NCBI RefSeq assembly: GCF_023256255.1
Contig: NZ_JAGDXD010000005.1
Coordinates: 1-44,655, forward strand
Direction of reading: 5' to 3'
Origin: Caldivirga sp.
GTDB taxonomy: Archaea > Thermoproteota > Thermoprotei > Thermoproteales > Thermocladiaceae
DNA length: 44,655 bases
Part shown: piece after piece, positions 26,140 through 32,874 of the stretch
Layout of the letters: each line of letters opens with the position of its first letter
How positions within the stretch are numbered: position 1 is the first letter of the stretch
Notes under the pieces: generated by a model
What the model saw: the letters and a program-made list of their open reading frames with translations, nothing else
Told to the model about the DNA's origin: nothing
The model's database searches: none
Position numbers and translations under genes: made by a program

Positions 26140-26534
26140 TCTAAAGCCCTCTTGGGTATTTCCACCTCAATCGTCTTATTCAGCCTTAAAACAAGCTTCC
26201 CATCCTTTATGTAAGCCCCTTTATTCTCATGCAACGCGTCAACTAGCGGTAGCTTAAGCATTGTTGAGTTTGGCCAAGGCGTCTTCTCAATGCCTCTGAA
26301 TAGGTACATTGGATCCTCCTCATCAATCAAATGCCACCTCCAGTAACTCTTAATCTCATTCCTTACCCTCTCCATAACGGCTTCCGAGGGCTTGACCCTA
26401 AGTCTCCTAGCCCAGTACAGGTGCGAGGCCAAGACCTGGTACCTCCTTATGAACTCTAAAACGTCGTAATCAGCCTTTACTTCTAACGTTAAGACCCTAA
26501 AGCCCTCCTCAACCTTCCGTGAGTACAACCACAA
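26094..26534 (-). CDS. TnpB-like protein, N-terminal part (first frame)
   Basis: A 146-residue frame encoding the N-terminal domains of the same TnpB-like protein: VLEFIRRYQVLASHLYWARRLRVKPSEAVMERVRNEIKSYWRWHL (helical) followed by a beta part NKGAYIKDGKLVLRLNKTIEVEIPKRALEWL. It ends with ENPTRRP and a stop just past the slippery sequence A AAC CCG (26115-26109); a -1 shift there continues into DKKTVRVFERDG of the second frame. The start is a TTG at 26534, immediately after a stop in the same frame. Translation is probably coupled to the small ORF that overlaps it by 26 bases. Confidence 0.65.
   Translation of the reverse strand: MWLYSRKVEEGFRVLTLEVKADYDVLEFIRRYQVLASHLYWARRLRVKPSEAVMERVRNEIKSYWRWHLIDEEDPMYLFRGIEKTPWPNSTMLKLPLVDALHENKGAYIKDGKLVLRLNKTIEVEIPKRALEWLNIRLAENPTRRP
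26109..26115 (-). promoter_or_regulatory. possible -1 ribosomal frameshift site
   Basis: Read on the minus strand in the first frame: GAA AAC CCG, containing the heptamer A AAC CCG of the form X XXY YYZ. Re-pairing as AAA CCC leads directly into the second TnpB frame, and the two protein parts align exactly across this point (ENP then DKK). Whether it is used, or whether this is simply a broken gene, cannot be decided from sequence. Confidence 0.4.
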
Positions 26535-26658
26535 TCACCTCCCTACCCTCCTCATAAAGCCTCCTAGCCCTCTCAGCCACATCCTTAGGAATATAGATTA
26601 TGAACCTACCACCACCATGACTCGATATCCTACCCCTAAAGACAAACTCCACACCCAT
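26509..26658 (-). CDS. 49-residue AbrB/SpoVT-like small protein upstream of the TnpB-like gene
   Basis: A short ORF on the minus strand: MGVEFVFRGRISSHGGGRFI, then IYIPKDVAERARRLYEEGRE and VIVVVLTEG. The strand-helix-strand pattern GRI....RFIIYIPKDVAERA.. resembles swapped-hairpin AbrB/MazE DNA-binding domains (GRI.IPK....). CTTATAAG (26681-26688) stands 23-30 bases before the ATG, a good leaderless promoter. The last 26 bases overlap the start of the TnpB-like frame. It may be a regulator of the element or an antitoxin-like partner; the function is not known. Confidence 0.55.
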   Translation of the reverse strand: MGVEFVFRGRISSHGGGRFIIYIPKDVAERARRLYEEGREVIVVVLTEG

Positions 26659-26762
26659 CACGAAAATATAGAGCAAAAAACTTATAAGCTTTTTGCTCCC
26701 TTAAGTTATTGGAGTTGGGTTGGGGCGAGCCTAACAGGCAATGAGCCCCAGCCTCCCCGGAA

Positions 26763-26870
26763 GCTGACGGCGGGGCCTGAGTAGTGATGCCTCCCCAGTG
26801 AGGGGTGCCTGAAGATGAGGGACGCCCCAGGGGCAGAACCCTCGCCCCTTAAGGGCGGGGAGCCGTCAGC
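26763..26870 (+). ncRNA. GC-rich structured right end; guide-RNA (omega RNA)-like scaffold
   Basis: A 108-base stretch, far richer in G+C than the surroundings, closed by a perfect 9-bp inverted repeat: GCTGACGGC (26763-26771) and GCCGTCAGC (26862-26870). It contains CCCAGTGAGGGGT, CTGAAGA and the terminal hairpin CTCGCCCCTTAAGGGC, all shared in the same order with the 3' end of the tnpB at 34.4-34.6 kb, where TnpB guide RNAs originate. In plus orientation the bases following it (the would-be guide) are pstB sequence. Transcription has not been shown. Confidence 0.5.
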
Positions 26871-27553
26871 ATTGTATAGGAATGCAACGTAGTTAGAAAT
26901 CCTCGCCGCTTGCTGTGGATTGTGAGTTACGATTATTATGGTTATGTTCCTACTTAGCTCAGTGATTAATTCCTCAATCTTTCTCGCATTAACCACATCT
27001 ATCATTGAAGTTGGCTCATCCATGAGGAGGACCTCAGGTTTTAACGCTAATGCCCTAGCAATAACTAACCTCTGCTGCTGGCCACCGGACAGTTTACCAG
27101 CAGGCATCCTTAACCTGTCCTTAACCTCATCCCATAGGTGAACTTTCTCCAACACGTACTTAACCTCCTCATTAAGCTCAGCCTTATCCTTAACGATGCC
27201 GTTAGCCCTAAGTGGATACGCTATATTGTCGTAAATGCTCATGTGTGGGAATGGGGTTGGCTGCTGGAAAACCATCCCAACCCTCCTCCTTAAAGTGACG
27301 GGGTCCATTGAAAATATGTCTTCACCATTCAGGGTAACCTTCCCCTCAACCCTAACGCCTTTGTACAGTTCAATTATCCTATTTAGGGTCTTAAGTAACG
27401 TTGATTTACCTGAACCTGAAGGACCCATTATCGCAAAGATGCTTCCCCTAGTTATGCTAAGGCCGCTAATGTTCTTAATATATGCATATTACCTATCCAG
27501 ACATTAAGCCTATGCACCTCTATGATATGGTTTAAGCCATTCGGGTTACTCAT
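26871..27553 (-). pseudogene. pstB: phosphate ABC transporter ATPase PstB, N-terminal part, frameshifted and interrupted
   Basis: The ABC ATPase of the phosphate importer. From ATG 27553 it reads MSNPNGLNHIIEVHRLNVWI, GNMHILR, then loses frame near 27478-27484; the continuation ISGLSITRGSIFAIMGPSGSGKST is in another frame. One additional A in the run of ATTAAGAAC would restore ILKNISGL. Walker A GPSGSGKST, Q-loop VFQQPTPFP, signature LSGGQQQR and Walker B LLMDEPTSMID are intact. At YVAFLYN (26871) the gene is broken by an IS; the tail is at 25305-25400. With two independent lesions it should be non-functional. Confidence 0.85.
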
Positions 27554-27554
27554 C

Positions 27555-27743
27555 TCAATCACCCCTCCTTAAAGATAACTTGACTGATAGGTAAATGCCT
27601 AATACTATTGTAGTCAATATAAGTGAGGCTGTTGAATTAGCCCTGGCACTAGCAATAACCTTAATAATGTCACTGGTGGTGATTAGTTCAAGTAAATTAC
27701 CTGGTAATTTAGCCAACTCCTCTGTTGATAATACTTTAAGGTC
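27555..27743 (-). pseudogene. remnant of a phosphate permease C-terminus (PstA/PstC-like)
   Basis: The frame is open after a stop at 27744-27746. It reads DLKVLSTEELAKLPGNLLEL, ITTSDIIKVIASARANS, then a transmembrane segment TASLILTTIVLGIYLSVKL and SLRRGD with the stop one base before the pstB start. A final membrane helix followed by basic residues and tight linkage to pstB is what the end of PstA looks like. The rest of the permease is missing, so the operon has been lost upstream as well. The family assignment is from context. Confidence 0.4.
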
Positions 27744-27800
27744 CTACACAATAGGTCATCACTAGCATTACGCCTACTTGAGTAAATCATCGAGATAAAG

Positions 27801-28134
27801 TTACTTGTAACACTCAAACCTCTTAAGGCTAAGACCCTTAACCCTCAATAAGTAGTCAATTACCCTAACCTTCTGTCCCCTAGTAATCCCAGCCAAATCC
27901 AGTAAGCCATGGTCAACCGTGAGACTACAGATTAGCTTATAGTTTCCTTGCTTATCCTTCTCAACTAGTCCATTTAACTTCTTAGGATGAAAAGCCAAGG
28001 CTTAACTTTCTAAACCTGTAACCTCTATATAATCCTCTATATAATTCTGAAAAACTCTTAGGTCCTTTAGCTAGACTTACTATTATCTTTCTTCTGATCT
28101 CATGGGATAATATTTCAAATAAGTCCTCAACCAT
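27801..28134 (-). pseudogene. ArsR-like transcription regulator, frameshifted
   Basis: From ATG 28134 the minus strand reads MVEDLFEILSHEIRRKIIVS, LAKGPKSFSELYRGLYRGYR, a typical ArsR-type first helix and HTH, then runs into a stop. In the +1 frame it continues LAFHPKKLNGLVEKDKQGNY, KLICSLTVDHGLLDLAGITR, the remainder of the winged helix (normally FHLKKLEGLVE.D..G.Y.LT). The shift lies near 27998-28005. It stands just upstream of the pst remnants and may have controlled them. The second half (65 residues) is still open but lacks the recognition helix start. Confidence 0.6.
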
Positions 28135-28247
28135 GTTTTATATTAATGATTTTTCATTTTAAAGATTTTGTAAAATACGTTAAAGTAAAGTGAAATTTAC
28201 CTCATACCTACATTTACTTCATAATAAACCCTATCATTATCTATGAA

Positions 28248-28688
28248 GTGTTTAGTTCCTCGGTAAAACACGTGAGCGGTAACCTTAATATAAGGCTTAG
28301 TATGTCTTATAAAGTGCCTGGGCTTGAGGAGTTCCCCTGGGCTGACTATAGTGTTGAGTTCGCTATACTATTTGGCTCTAGGGCTGGAGGTAGGCTTGTT
28401 AAGGGGGATTGGGATATTGCGGTATGGCTTAGTGACCAGGATAAGTATGCGGACCTCTTGACAGCATTGGCTAAGTTCCTAAATGTTAGGGAAGAGTTAA
28501 TTGACCTAATTCCGCTGAATTACAGGCTACCATGCGTCTTAATAATTGAGATATTTAGGCATAGGCCAGTGTACGTTAGGGATATTGAGAGGTACCTCGA
28601 TATTAGGTTTAGGCTCCAGAACCCATGCATTGACTTCTTCATAAGCAGGAGGGTATTGGGCTTAGGTGAACCACCGTGGCGATTATAG
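28248..28688 (+). CDS. mntA: MntA-type nucleotidyltransferase antitoxin
   Basis: A 146-residue minimal nucleotidyltransferase. The catalytic motif is ILFGSRAGGRLVKGDWDIAVWL (GS...DxD), and a third acid is likely in ELIDLIPL. In the established MntA-HepT system this enzyme adds AMP units to a tyrosine of the HEPN toxin and so neutralises it. It overlaps the hepT start (GTG 28676). The start is GTG 28248 with TATA-like TAATAAA about 25 bases upstream; ATG 28302 (MSYKVPGLEEF) is the alternative. It sits beside decayed genes, in the accessory region. Confidence 0.8.
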   Translation: MFSSSVKHVSGNLNIRLSMSYKVPGLEEFPWADYSVEFAILFGSRAGGRLVKGDWDIAVWLSDQDKYADLLTALAKFLNVREELIDLIPLNYRLPCVLIIEIFRHRPVYVRDIERYLDIRFRLQNPCIDFFISRRVLGLGEPPWRL

Positions 28689-29026
28689 AGAGGTTACTTA
28701 AAATAATTGAGGAGAGGGAGAAGCTACTCGATAGATATTCGCCAAGTGACCTCAGTGACTTTAGGGCCTTTTACTCTGCCTTATACCTACTTCAGACGCA
28801 GGCCCAAGCCCTCATAGACCTGGCTCAGAGGACTGCATCGTTAATGGGCATGGAGGTTAGCGGCTATGTGGATGCTGGGGAGAAGTTAATGATACTGGGT
28901 ATAATATCTAGTGATGATTTAAGGTTTTATAAAAGCATAGTAGCTTTCAGGAATATGGCAATCCACGAGTATTCAACCGTGGATATTGATGTTATTAAGA
29001 GGATTATTGAAAAACAGGGAGTATAG
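28676..29026 (+). CDS. hepT: HepT-type HEPN toxin, C-terminus probably frameshifted
   Basis: A 116-residue helical protein of the DUF86/HepT group. The RNase motif is RNMAIHEY, i.e. Rx4HxY, with both the catalytic Arg/His and the Tyr that MntA modifies. It overlaps mntA by 13 bases. The frame ends IIEKQGV, but the next frame continues smoothly as NREYRRVTELARRIAGRVKD, a normal HepT C-terminus, ending near 29079. One additional A in GAAAAACAGG would join them. The core is intact, so the toxin might still act; the loss could also be a sequencing slip. Confidence 0.8.
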   Translation: MAIIERLLKIIEEREKLLDRYSPSDLSDFRAFYSALYLLQTQAQALIDLAQRTASLMGMEVSGYVDAGEKLMILGIISSDDLRFYKSIVAFRNMAIHEYSTVDIDVIKRIIEKQGV

Positions 29027-29112
29027 AAGAGTTACAGAGTTGGCTAGGAGGATAGCTGGAAGAGTTAAGGATCCTTAAATATGAATTAATGATACCATTT
29101 GATTAGTGGCGC

Positions 29113-29260
29113 TTAGTTCATTATAATTATGCTCGCAGATGCTGAGAGTTCGGCCTTCATCGTGGCTATTAATCGCTCGGCCTCATTACTCCTCCCCGTG
29201 CTGTCTACGGGACTGGCTCTATTCGGGGACGTGGGGGGTTTCATTGGGTGCCCTCCCCAA
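29113..29260 (-). pseudogene. relic of a TnpB C-terminal tail
   Basis: The minus strand contains SNEAERLIATMKAELSASAS after a frame with HPMKPPTSPNRASPVDSTGR. It resembles the tail of the TnpB at 34.5 kb (TPTSNEAMRMKAVNHKP). The DNA GGGGAGGAGTAATGAGG and ATGAAGGCCGAACT is shared with IS ends in the window. Nothing of the catalytic part remains. It fills most of the 316-base gap between hepT and the next gene. Confidence 0.4.
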
Positions 29261-29343
29261 TGCCCACTTTTATTTCATGGATATCTAGCAGAATCATGTA
29301 AGAAGCATTTAATTTTTCATGGTTACTATTCATTAGGGCCACT

Positions 29344-30774
29344 TCACGGTTTAAAAACATGAAGTATGCCATTGTTGTCCAATATTAGTAGATAGCCATC
29401 CGTGAGTACAGGGTTTGCTGACACTGGGGCGTTAACATTATAGCTTGATAACACTTCCCCACTCTGGGCATTTATCGCATACACCATACCTGTGCTTGTT
29501 GCTACATAGACTATCCTGTTTATTGAAACTATTGGAGATGCCAATACTGCACTACCAAGCTTATCATACCATACTATCGAGCCAGTTGAGGCATTAATGG
29601 CCAGTAGTAGGCCATTACTAGTCCCTATGTATAATGCACCATAGGCTACCGCTGGTGTATCTGGGGCTGTTGAGCCTAGGTTATCTACCCAAACCACCCT
29701 ACCACTCAACGACACCTTATACAGGTAGCCTGTACTGGTGGTGAAGTAGAAGTAGCCGTCACTGTAGGCTGGTGTATCAATTATGCTTGATGAGTTTAAC
29801 AGGATACTCCACGCATACTGCCCAGTACCCACGTTAAAAGCCATAACTGCATTGGGGCTACTTAAACCAACAACAACCAAGTCACCACCCACAGTGGGTA
29901 TCGTAGTAACAGTACCCGTGGTGTAGCCTATGGGGGCTGTTAATGAATTATCAGTCCACACAGTTGCCCCATTAGCCACATTCAAAGCCTCCATACCATC
30001 ACCGCCAGCATCAATAACTAAGCCACCGTAAACCGTTATGTAGGGACCGTAAACCTCGTTGGGCAGGTTAGTGCTCCATAAATCCCCACAAACGTAACTT
30101 TCCCCATAGCTTATGCAGAGATTGGAATAGTAAATAATTCCTGGCCAGTATAGTATGGCCGTTCCGTAGGCAATAGGGATATAAATACCGTCAAATCGAG
30201 ATCCAAGCGTGATCACGTTCTCTGTTTGTAGATTGTATTGAGCGACATGCCCACTTTGGCCATTGTCAGCGAATATTAATGTGGGTGAGTAAGCCGTTAG
30301 CCCCATTTCATCCCCACTGCCTATGCCTAGGTTCTCTGTCTGTATTTGCGTTAGTGTTGTTGGTCCTGTGCTGTTTATGAATCCTGCATGCGTGTAGTCG
30401 CCATGGTATTGTGTCTGTTGGGCTGGTTGGGTAATGTTAGTTAAGACTAGGGGTGGTATGCTTGTTATTGTTGTTACAGCTACCACCGATGTTGATGAGG
30501 TCACTGTGCTTGTGGCTGTTGTTGTGATTGTTGATGTTACCGTTGTTGCGCTTACTGAGGTTACTGAGGTAGTCAATGTGGTTGTTACTGTACTTAACAT
30601 TGTTGTGGTTACCGTTGAGTATAGTGTCGTTGTCATTAGTTTTAAAACCGTTGAAGTTAATGTTACTATTGAGGTTGATGTAACCGAGGGTTTTATGTAA
30701 TAACCCATTAAGAGCCCAATAACAACAGCAACCATAACTGTAACCCCAACCCCAATACTTGACCTACTACTCAC
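29344..30774 (-). CDS. membrane-anchored PQQ-type beta-propeller surface protein
   Basis: A 476-residue protein. The N-terminal anchor is GVGVTVMVAVVIGLLMGYYI, followed by a stalk of about 80 residues made almost only of Thr, Ser and Val (TSTVTTTMLSTVTTTLTTSV), typical of O-glycosylated archaeal surface linkers. From about residue 125 to the end there are propeller blades of PQQ type (LLAINASTGSIVWYDKLG, MVYAINAQSGEVLSSYNV, VMAFNVGTGQYAWSILL). No catalytic residues for a dehydrogenase are evident. It probably faces the outside and binds or scaffolds. The repetitive stalk produces a long antisense frame, which I do not count. Confidence 0.75.
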   Translation of the reverse strand: MSSRSSIGVGVTVMVAVVIGLLMGYYIKPSVTSTSIVTLTSTVLKLMTTTLYSTVTTTMLSTVTTTLTTSVTSVSATTVTSTITTTATSTVTSSTSVVAVTTITSIPPLVLTNITQPAQQTQYHGDYTHAGFINSTGPTTLTQIQTENLGIGSGDEMGLTAYSPTLIFADNGQSGHVAQYNLQTENVITLGSRFDGIYIPIAYGTAILYWPGIIYYSNLCISYGESYVCGDLWSTNLPNEVYGPYITVYGGLVIDAGGDGMEALNVANGATVWTDNSLTAPIGYTTGTVTTIPTVGGDLVVVGLSSPNAVMAFNVGTGQYAWSILLNSSSIIDTPAYSDGYFYFTTSTGYLYKVSLSGRVVWVDNLGSTAPDTPAVAYGALYIGTSNGLLLAINASTGSIVWYDKLGSAVLASPIVSINRIVYVATSTGMVYAINAQSGEVLSSYNVNAPVSANPVLTDGYLLILDNNGILHVFKP

Positions 30775-30983
30775 CTAAAATCCCCTCAATGATGCCCACA
30801 GGCATCACTAATCCTTCCATGTTAAAGTTACCTTTTTAAGCTTTACTAATACAATGATTGATAAAATATCTATTATTTAATTTTATATGCAGAGTAATTT
30901 TGTAAAAATATTATAACTATTTAGCAGAGACAGTGATAATTTACGAGGTAGTAAGTATTTAAATAAAGGCTAGGTTAATTTCG

Positions 30984-31065
30984 GGGTCCAGCGGCTACTG
31001 GCTGGCTTTGAATGTGAGGTAATGCTATATTAGGCATTACTCTTCAATTGGTGGCTGCGAAACCA
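30984..31065 (+). ncRNA. structured RNA candidate
   Basis: A GC-rich island in the 369-base gap between the propeller gene and the next gene. TATTTAAATAAAG (30957-30969) lies about 25 bases upstream. The sequence can fold as CCAGC...GCTGG followed by a long hairpin: TTGAA...TTCAA enclosing GTAATGC (31019-31025) and GCATTAC (31034-31040). There is no start codon or coding bias. The class is unknown; the strand is inferred from the TATA box. Confidence 0.4.
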
Positions 31066-31143
31066 TGGCTAATAATCAATGATTTAGCAATTATTATTTT
31101 AAACGCTAGTTATTTAAGCCAGATGGTGAAAAGTTAATTTAAA

Positions 31144-31497
31144 ATGGATTTAGTATTGGTAGTAAGGTTAATAGGAATAGTAGTATCGATACTATATATG
31201 GAAGTCATTATATCAGGGAGTCACAATTCTTCACGATTCGATGAGATTAGGTTAGATGAGATTATATTCACGATTATAACTATTAGTCTCTTAGTTAATT
31301 TTATATTAGTTATTCCAGCCTTGATTCATAAATCGCCTTTAGTATGGCTCATGCTAAGGCTTAGTAAACCCACATTAACATATATAATTGAAGACACGCT
31401 AATTAACTTGTCCGCAGCCATAATTTACGGATTAATACGTGCACTAATCTTCCCTCCTCACCGCCATAAAGAGATTAAGATTTTAATTGAGTACTAG
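31144..31497 (+). CDS. small membrane protein, unknown function
   Basis: A 117-residue protein with about three hydrophobic segments: LVLVVRLIGIVVSILYMEVII, IIFTIITISLLVNFILVIPALI and LINLSAAIIYGLIRALIF, ending in a basic tail PPHRHKEIK. I do not recognise a family. Several codons are AT-rich (ATA, TTA) compared with the housekeeping genes, in keeping with the accessory region. A TATA-like TATTTTAAA lies some 40 bases before the ATG. Confidence 0.45.
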   Translation: MDLVLVVRLIGIVVSILYMEVIISGSHNSSRFDEIRLDEIIFTIITISLLVNFILVIPALIHKSPLVWLMLRLSKPTLTYIIEDTLINLSAAIIYGLIRALIFPPHRHKEIKILIEY

Positions 31498-31585
31498 CTT
31501 GGTAAATCTCAATGAAGTCCGAGTCGAGTCATAGATCTCCTTAGACGGAACCTATTATTAAACTAATCATTGCCTTAATTGAACA

Positions 31586-31692
31586 ATACCCTATTCAGTA
31601 ACTGAATATCCTTACGTGATCAGCTAGGTTGTTAGTGGGTGATGTTTTGCAATAATTTATAAATGGGGGTATTCAGTTACTGAATAGGGTAT
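31586..31692. repeat. 23-bp perfect inverted repeat bracketing the ATPase promoter
   Basis: Arm 1 (31586-31608) and arm 2 (31670-31692) are exact reverse complements over 23 bp. Each contains the odd palindrome TATTCAGTTACTGAATA or its complement, so each arm is itself a dyad. Arm 2 overlaps the ATG (31691) of the ATPase gene. TTTATAAAT (31656-31664) lies between the arms at TATA distance. The layout suits an autorepressor that binds two operators and loops or blocks the promoter. A recombination site is the alternative. Confidence 0.75.
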
Positions 31693-32743
31693 GCTCTTCA
31701 GCCTATATCCTAAGGAGGCTAGGAGTGAATTATTTGGTAGGGATGAGGAGGTTAACTACATTAAGAGGCAGATTCATGCTGGTAATTGGGTAGTGGTGGT
31801 TGGGCAGAGGATGATTGGTAAGACTAGTGTCGTTAAGGTTGCGTTAAATGAGTTAGCCTCCGAGGGGTTTAGGGCTATGTATATTAACCTACAGGGTGTT
31901 AACTCACTTAAGACGCTACTTAACCTAATGATAAATGAGGCTAATAGGAGCATGTTGTTTAGGGATATTGATGCCTCAGTGAACTTAACCATAGGGCCCC
32001 TGGGCATAGAGGTGAGGAGGGGGGCTAGGCCCATGGGTACGCTGCTTGAGTACTTATTATCAATCAGGAGGAACACCGTGATAGCTTTTGATGAGGTTCA
32101 GGAATTAGCATCAGCATCACCTCATTTGCTTAAAATCCTAGGTAACGTCTACTCATCAAATCCAAGGGTCCACTTCATATTAACCGGTTCCTATGTTGGA
32201 TTAGTAAGGACCCTACTTGAACCATCACCAGCATCACCCCTATACGGTAGGCCACCTGTGGAGGTTAGGTTAACACCATTTACGAGGGATCAATCAAGGG
32301 CATTCCTAATGAGGGGGTTTAGTGAATTAGGCATTAGCTTCAGCGGCTACGATAAAGTTATTGATGAGCTCGACGGCATTACAGGCTGGTTAACACTATT
32401 CGGTAACCTTCATGGCGTCAGGGGGCTGCCTATGAATGATGCGTTGAGTAAGGTAATGGAGGAGGGCGCTAAAATAATGGTGAATGAACTCAATAATTTC
32501 CTGAAGGGTAGAACAAATAGGGTACTATACCTAGCTGTACTTGAGGCCCTTAAGCATGTTGATAGGTGGATTGACATTAAGACGTATGTATCATTCATGC
32601 TTAGGCGGGAGGTTGACGATAGGGTTTTAGCCAATGCCTTAACTTCATTAACCAGGTTTAATCTAATTGAGAAGTACGGTGAGGGTAGGTATAGGTTAAT
32701 TGACCCCATCCTTAGGAATATTAAATTTATGGATCTAAGTTAA
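31691..32743 (+). CDS. archaeal AAA-type ATPase (PF01637-like)
   Basis: A 350-residue STAND-related ATPase. The N-terminal FGRDEEVNYIKRQI is the usual opening, the Walker A loop is VVGQRMIGKTSVVK, Walker B is NTVIAFDEVQEL, sensor 1 is HFILTGSYVGLV, and PFTRDQSRAFL is the archaeal ATPase family motif. The C-terminal about 80 residues form a winged helix (DVKTYVSFMLRREVDDRVLANALTSL-like), giving DNA-binding potential. The family is abundant in Thermoproteota and often linked to mobile DNA. The start codon lies inside one arm of a 23-bp inverted repeat, suggesting self-regulation. Confidence 0.8.
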   Translation: MLFSLYPKEARSELFGRDEEVNYIKRQIHAGNWVVVVGQRMIGKTSVVKVALNELASEGFRAMYINLQGVNSLKTLLNLMINEANRSMLFRDIDASVNLTIGPLGIEVRRGARPMGTLLEYLLSIRRNTVIAFDEVQELASASPHLLKILGNVYSSNPRVHFILTGSYVGLVRTLLEPSPASPLYGRPPVEVRLTPFTRDQSRAFLMRGFSELGISFSGYDKVIDELDGITGWLTLFGNLHGVRGLPMNDALSKVMEEGAKIMVNELNNFLKGRTNRVLYLAVLEALKHVDRWIDIKTYVSFMLRREVDDRVLANALTSLTRFNLIEKYGEGRYRLIDPILRNIKFMDLS

Positions 32744-32858
32744 ATTGCTACAAATATCCCTTAGGAAAGTTCAGCCTTCATTGCAATTAATAGTTACATT
32801 GACAAAAGATCGGCAAGCCTTGCCCCTTCTAGGGGTGGGGTAAAGTTTTTAAAATATG

Positions 32859-32874
32859 AATACTTTAAAGTATT
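32859..32874. promoter_or_regulatory. perfect 16-bp palindrome directly before tnpA
   Basis: AATACTTTAAAGTATT is a perfect dyad ending at the base before the GTG start of tnpA (32875). TTTTTAAAATATG just upstream can serve as TATA box. The position suggests either an operator controlling transposase or a subterminal hairpin read by TnpA in single-stranded DNA. Confidence 0.5.

Larger units (their letters stand above)
25401..26870. mobile_element. IS605-type element without tnpA, inserted in pstB
   Basis: The limits come from rejoining pstB across it (each end ambiguous by about 3 bases). In plus orientation the left end GAAGCCTCGCCTTTTTAAGG, with GCGGGG following, matches the left end of the tnpA-tnpB element (AAGCCTTGCCCCTTCTAGGG). 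The right end AACCCTCGCCCCTTAAGGGC, then GGGGAGCCGTCAG, matches that element's right end, as does CCCAGTGAGGGGT about 40 bases earlier. The only genes, a small ORF and a TnpB-like protein, are on the minus strand, against the element polarity. It must be mobilised in trans by a TnpA. Confidence 0.75.

Noticed and set aside
29129-29362. 77-residue plus-strand ORF
   Set aside because: It is antisense to a TnpB tail relic and has no recognisable features.
30434-30700. 88-residue plus-strand ORF rich in Val
   Set aside because: Antisense of the Thr/Ser repeat stalk in the PQQ-type protein; low-complexity shadow.
32761-32800. AGTTCAGCCTTCATTGCAATTAAT before the tnpA-tnpB element as another TnpB tail relic
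   Set aside because: It resembles the 29.1-kb relic, but too little sequence and no open frame remain to support a feature.
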